A stretch of 64,000 nucleotides of DNA from Chondrus crispus (lineage: Eukaryota; Rhodophyta; Florideophyceae; Gigartinales; Gigartinaceae): contig NW_005178572.1 in assembly GCF_000350225.1 (NCBI RefSeq), positions 310,001-374,000 of the forward strand, read 5' to 3'. The first letter of the stretch is position 1, and each line of letters begins with the position of its first letter. A model generated the notes under the pieces. The model was not told where the DNA came from, searched no databases, and was given only the letters and a program-made list of their open reading frames with translations. Below, piece after piece: positions 60,307-64,000 of this stretch. The position numbers were made by a program, and so were the translations under genes.

Positions 60307-62246
60307 TGGTCCGCAAACCGGACCCTTCAGTGCTATGGCGAAACCCACACCGCCAAGCACGTTTCTGGGCCGAAGGGCTCAGGGCTCCGGACTTCCTAGT
60401 CCGAGCCATCAAGTTCGGGGTGTACGAAAAGCCGGTCAACTCAGCCAAATTGGCCACACGCTTTGTACTCCCCGAGATCCCGGTGGAACCTCTAGATTTG
60501 GACTGGCTACGCAACGAGCTCACCGATGCCACGCGCCGCCGCATCTACGAGGAAATCTCCCCGGTGGAGGCTCACCGACTCAACAAGCAAGGATTCCCTA
60601 TCTCCAACGCCTTCATCGTGTGCACGGAAAAGCGACGATTGGTCGTCAACCTCAAGCGACAGTCAGATCTCTTTCGGTCTGTTCCCGTCAAAATGGAAAC
60701 ACTGGAATCCTTCGCTCTGGAAATCAAGCCGAACGACCACCTGCTCTCGTTCGACATAGAAAAGGGGTACCATCATTTCAGGCTACATCCGGCTATCCGC
60801 AACTGGTTCCTCTTCAGGATCGATGGACGTTACTTTCGCTGTATCGCCCTACCTTTTGGATGGAAGCTATCTCCGTTCTACTTCGTCAAGTTCATGCGAC
60901 CTTTCGTCGAGTACATCAGGGACCGGCTCAATCTTCGCATCCACCCGTACATGGACGATTTTCTGGTAGCTGTTCAAGGTCACTCCGAACTCCGAAGAGC
61001 CCAACGGCTCCTGGACCAACTGCTGCAGAAAACCGGTCTTGGCAGAAAGCCAGGCAAAGGCTGCTGGGACGGGTCGCAACGATTGGACCACCTCGGTTTT
61101 GTGATAGACACCAAGGCTCAAGTGTTCGGGATCACGGACAAACGGATTCAGAAGATTCAGGCTATCGCTCGGAAACTGCTACAACAAGCCCGACAGAACC
61201 GTCGGTTGGTGGAAACATCGTTGTTACGCCACTTCCTCGGGGTAGCCATCTCATGCTCTCTGGCCATGCCTCTCGCCCGCTTCTACACCCGGTCTCTGTA
61301 CGACTCACTACGGGGACCAACGAGGCGGCGCGTGAAGCTCAAGCACGCAGCCATCCGGGATCTGATACATTGGAAAGAACTGGTCAAATCACCGTCCACG
61401 CGCCCTCTCCATCACCAAACGGCTTCAATGGCAATGCACTCCGATGCATCAACCTCAATTGGGATGGGAGGGACACTGGGACACGACCTCAGGATGGGGG
61501 AACCAGGGGTCTGGGAAGCAAAAGGACTCTGGGATCCGCATCTACGGACAAAGCCCATCACCTTTCTGGAACTCAGGGCAGTAACGGACAATCTGAAAGC
61601 ATTCGCAGACGACCTTCGCAAGGGGACCCATCTCCGCGTATGGGAGGACAATCAGGCCGTGGTCCACATACTCAACACGATGACCACGCGCTCACCAGCC
61701 CTAATGAAGGAACTGCGGGCGCTACACAGGGTACTGCTCAAGCTGGGAATCTCAATAGAGTCACGATACGTCCCTTCTGCCGTCAACCGCTTCGCAGATC
61801 GGCTCTCTCGCTTGCGTTCACTGGACGACTGGAGGATCAACACCCGTACAATCAGGGCGCTCTTACGCGAGATGGATCCAACAATCGACCGGTTCGCGGA
61901 TCAAGAATCAACGATTTGCCGCCGGTTCAACAGCCGCTACCGCTCACCGGGATCCTCAAGAATCGATGCGCTACAGCAACACTGGGGACAAACGATCAAC
62001 TTCTGGAATCCCCCGCTCAAGCTCATCCCACTCGTCGTGGAAAAGATCATTCAGGAAACGGCACAGGGTCTCCTGGTCACCCCGTGGTGGCCCGCTCAGT
62101 CGTGGTGTCGTCGCCTCAAGGAAATCGGAACGTTCCAGCTGTTTCAGGCGCCAGACGTCTATCTACCCCCATTGTGGGCTCCACAGCACCTGCCGGCCCC
62201 ACCGTGGAAAATAGCCATCTGGACAATACGCAGCAGCTTCCGCTAG
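60306..62246 (+). CDS. DIRS-like reverse transcriptase-RNase H, unit 2
   Basis: 646 residues, almost identical to the unit 1 product, with the same RT and RNase H motifs. The frame appears intact. Confidence 0.9.
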   Translation: MVRKPDPSVLWRNPHRQARFWAEGLRAPDFLVRAIKFGVYEKPVNSAKLATRFVLPEIPVEPLDLDWLRNELTDATRRRIYEEISPVEAHRLNKQGFPISNAFIVCTEKRRLVVNLKRQSDLFRSVPVKMETLESFALEIKPNDHLLSFDIEKGYHHFRLHPAIRNWFLFRIDGRYFRCIALPFGWKLSPFYFVKFMRPFVEYIRDRLNLRIHPYMDDFLVAVQGHSELRRAQRLLDQLLQKTGLGRKPGKGCWDGSQRLDHLGFVIDTKAQVFGITDKRIQKIQAIARKLLQQARQNRRLVETSLLRHFLGVAISCSLAMPLARFYTRSLYDSLRGPTRRRVKLKHAAIRDLIHWKELVKSPSTRPLHHQTASMAMHSDASTSIGMGGTLGHDLRMGEPGVWEAKGLWDPHLRTKPITFLELRAVTDNLKAFADDLRKGTHLRVWEDNQAVVHILNTMTTRSPALMKELRALHRVLLKLGISIESRYVPSAVNRFADRLSRLRSLDDWRINTRTIRALLREMDPTIDRFADQESTICRRFNSRYRSPGSSRIDALQQHWGQTINFWNPPLKLIPLVVEKIIQETAQGLLVTPWWPAQSWCRRLKEIGTFQLFQAPDVYLPPLWAPQHLPAPPWKIAIWTIRSSFR

Positions 62247-63319
62247 CCGCCGCGCTACGGGGCTCAGTTCTACGCGCCGCCGGAGTTGGAATCTCAGGCG
62301 GAGGAACTACTATCGCTGGTCTGATTCACCGCGCTCGTACGCCCAACACCTGGAAGAACAACAAGCGATTCTGGCAGAAGTGGACTACGTTCTGTACGTT
62401 GGAAAGGATCGACCCATGGGCTGCGGATGAAGGATCTCTGCTCCGGTACCTCGGTTGGCTCTTCGACTCAGGCACGATTGCTGGCGGATCAGTCAAGAAT
62501 TACGTCTCAGCAGTGGTAACGGCCCACAAACGCGTCAAATTGCCCGTTGGATACACCCCACTCATCCAACTCGCGCTGGCCGCCTACCAACAGTCTGACC
62601 TGGATCGCCGCGCCGAAAACGACCCAGACGCCCACAAGGAACGACGGGCCCTCCCGAGCACCGTGGCCAAGAAAATCTTCAACGCTGCAATGGCCGCTCC
62701 CGCTCTCAACCGTCAGTTCATTCGCAACGCTACCGCTGTTCTGGTTTCCTACGTCTTCTTCGAAAGGGGCGAAGCTGGCGCTGCGCTTCGCTTGGACAAC
62801 ATTCAAGTTTCGGAACAATCAATTGACTTGGCAATTGCTTTACGGAAGAATCGATCTCGCGTGGCACATACTCTATCCTACACTAGGCTAGCTCCGGACA
62901 AGCCATCGCTCATCGACTTGGTCTTACGGTACGACCGATACCGCCGAAACACCCGCTCCACAAGTCGCTACTATTGGGCCCTCCCGGGCCAACGGCTCAC
63001 ACCGTCATCGGCAAGCATCTCACGTTGGCTCCAAGCTTGCTTGTCTCACGCTGGCGTCACTCCCCCTCCGCAAGTGCTGTGGTCCTCACACTCGCTTCGC
63101 ATGGGTGCTGCATCGGAATGCGCTGCAATAGGAGTTTCTTCCTACCGCATTCGCATCTGGGGGGATTGGAGTGTTGCTCGCACAATGGAAGAATCCTATC
63201 TCGACGCTCGCGTACAGCCGTGCGAGGATTCCGTCTTCTTTTTCGGACACCTGTCCGAAATCTCGACTACTCCCTATGGAGTTTCTTCAACATTGTTCAG
63301 TGCATTCATTGGCAATTGA
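61253..63319 (+). CDS. DIRS-like tyrosine recombinase, unit 2
   Basis: Second copy of the recombinase frame, ending 20 bp inside unit 3. Start uncertain for the reason given for unit 1; the frame stays open well upstream through the RT gene. Confidence 0.82.
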   Translation: MLSGHASRPLLHPVSVRLTTGTNEAAREAQARSHPGSDTLERTGQITVHAPSPSPNGFNGNALRCINLNWDGRDTGTRPQDGGTRGLGSKRTLGSASTDKAHHLSGTQGSNGQSESIRRRPSQGDPSPRMGGQSGRGPHTQHDDHALTSPNEGTAGATQGTAQAGNLNRVTIRPFCRQPLRRSALSLAFTGRLEDQHPYNQGALTRDGSNNRPVRGSRINDLPPVQQPLPLTGILKNRCATATLGTNDQLLESPAQAHPTRRGKDHSGNGTGSPGHPVVARSVVVSSPQGNRNVPAVSGARRLSTPIVGSTAPAGPTVENSHLDNTQQLPLAAALRGSVLRAAGVGISGGGTTIAGLIHRARTPNTWKNNKRFWQKWTTFCTLERIDPWAADEGSLLRYLGWLFDSGTIAGGSVKNYVSAVVTAHKRVKLPVGYTPLIQLALAAYQQSDLDRRAENDPDAHKERRALPSTVAKKIFNAAMAAPALNRQFIRNATAVLVSYVFFERGEAGAALRLDNIQVSEQSIDLAIALRKNRSRVAHTLSYTRLAPDKPSLIDLVLRYDRYRRNTRSTSRYYWALPGQRLTPSSASISRWLQACLSHAGVTPPPQVLWSSHSLRMGAASECAAIGVSSYRIRIWGDWSVARTMEESYLDARVQPCEDSVFFFGHLSEISTTPYGVSSTLFSAFIGN

Positions 63320-64000
63320 AATGTGAATTTGGACAAGGGGGCTTTTCGGTTGGAACGCACGACAACTCAGAAGGAAGTGGAAATCAAGTGGACCATTTCA
63401 GCCGCAGAAAGCCAAGTCAGGATGACTTGGCGACAAGTCAGCGCCAAGCCACACACCATGATTTGGAATGATTCTTCGTTCGCGTAACGAAGAACTTGGC
63501 GAAAGCAAAAAATCAGCACCAAGTCACGAATGACTTGGTACTGTTCTTCGTTCGCATAATCAACACTTGGCACAAAAATGAATCATCACCAAGTCACACA
63601 CAATGGTTTGGCACCCCCACTATAACTTGGCAATGATTGCGAATGATTCTTCATTCGCATCATGGAACTTGGCAGAAATGGAAATTCGGCCACTGTCCGA
63701 AAACAGGGCTGTATAAGAGAGGCACGTCAAACTCTCTCTCACCACTCTTCTTTCTTCCTCAAGTCGTCGCTTGTTTCTCCCACCATCCCACCCTCAGCTT
63801 CGCTGCTCAGTCATCAAGTCGTCACTGGTTTGTTCTCTCCCTACTCTTTCTTGTATGGCTTAACCATTTGGGAATGTTTTTCACACACACGCTCGGTAAG
63901 ATAACGCGGTCTCTCGGTCGCTACTCAAGCCCTCTCATCCTGGAAATGCCCCCTCATCTTTGAAGCTTACCAAAGCAGAACTCGAACTCAGGTGAGTCAT
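63300..64000 (+). mobile_element. DIRS-like retrotransposon, start of unit 3 (cut by the window edge)
   Basis: The control region begins again, with the hexamer array (63403-63674) and TATAAG (63712-63717), and is followed to base 64000. Whether a third coding part follows or the array ends with a terminal control region cannot be seen. Confidence 0.88.

Larger units (their letters stand above)
57308..63299 (+). mobile_element. DIRS-like retrotransposon, unit 2 of the tandem array
   Basis: Same organisation and length as unit 1, joined to it without spacer. The two are nearly identical through coding and non-coding parts alike, including the MITE-like insert. It looks whole. Confidence 0.87.

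Overview
The window reads as nuclear DNA of a multicellular (florideophyte-type) red alga, something like Chondrus. That placement is inferred from gene style and not from a database match. The host genes are compact, mostly single-exon and GC-rich at third positions. The few introns are short with GT..AG ends. Intergenic DNA is more AT-rich and carries transposons and palindromes. The gene set is plainly eukaryotic: DNA polymerase alpha, a complex I subunit, ER N-glycosylation proteins and vesicle tethers.

Layout. 1-2.7 kb: a PIF/Harbinger-type DNA transposon (Myb-like gene plus a damaged DDE transposase) with a 630-bp solo LTR inserted in the Myb-like gene. 2.8-3.5 kb: first of three copies of an unnamed terminal-inverted-repeat element; the others lie at 9.9-10.6 and 50.6-51.3 kb. 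4.2-5.9 kb: divergent pair of an IMP2-like S26 protease homologue (apparently without its catalytic Ser and Lys) and an OTU-family protein. 7.6-9.1 kb: orphan membrane protein. 10.9 kb: tRNA-Gly(GCC). 11.8-12.8 kb: secreted orphan. 13.7 kb: bL31-like ribosomal protein with a 5'UTR intron. 14.4-18.9 kb: DNA polymerase alpha catalytic subunit. 21.1-22.8 kb: protein of 14 Sel1-like repeats. 22.8-29.5 kb: no gene I can support. 29.5-37.1 kb: a dense block with KHDC4-like RNA-binding protein, malate dehydrogenase, NDUFA6-like LYR protein, DAD1/OST2, ALG14, DJ-1 and a DUF711 protein. 39.4-40.9 kb: secreted Cys-rich orphan. 41.3-49.6 kb: RINT1/MAG2 tether, NT-C2 coiled-coil protein, TRAPPC2L, GDP-mannose pyrophosphorylase and beta-carbonic anhydrase.

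51.3-64.0 kb: a head-to-tail tandem array of a DIRS-like tyrosine-recombinase retrotransposon, unit 5,992 bp. Two whole units and the start of a third are visible. They are nearly identical, so the array is young. It abuts the third TIR element.

Several host genes fall in one broad theme, the secretory pathway: ALG14 and DAD1 act early and late in N-glycosylation, GMPP supplies GDP-mannose, and RINT1 and TRAPPC2L act in ER-Golgi tethering. Whether the proximity matters is not shown by the sequence.
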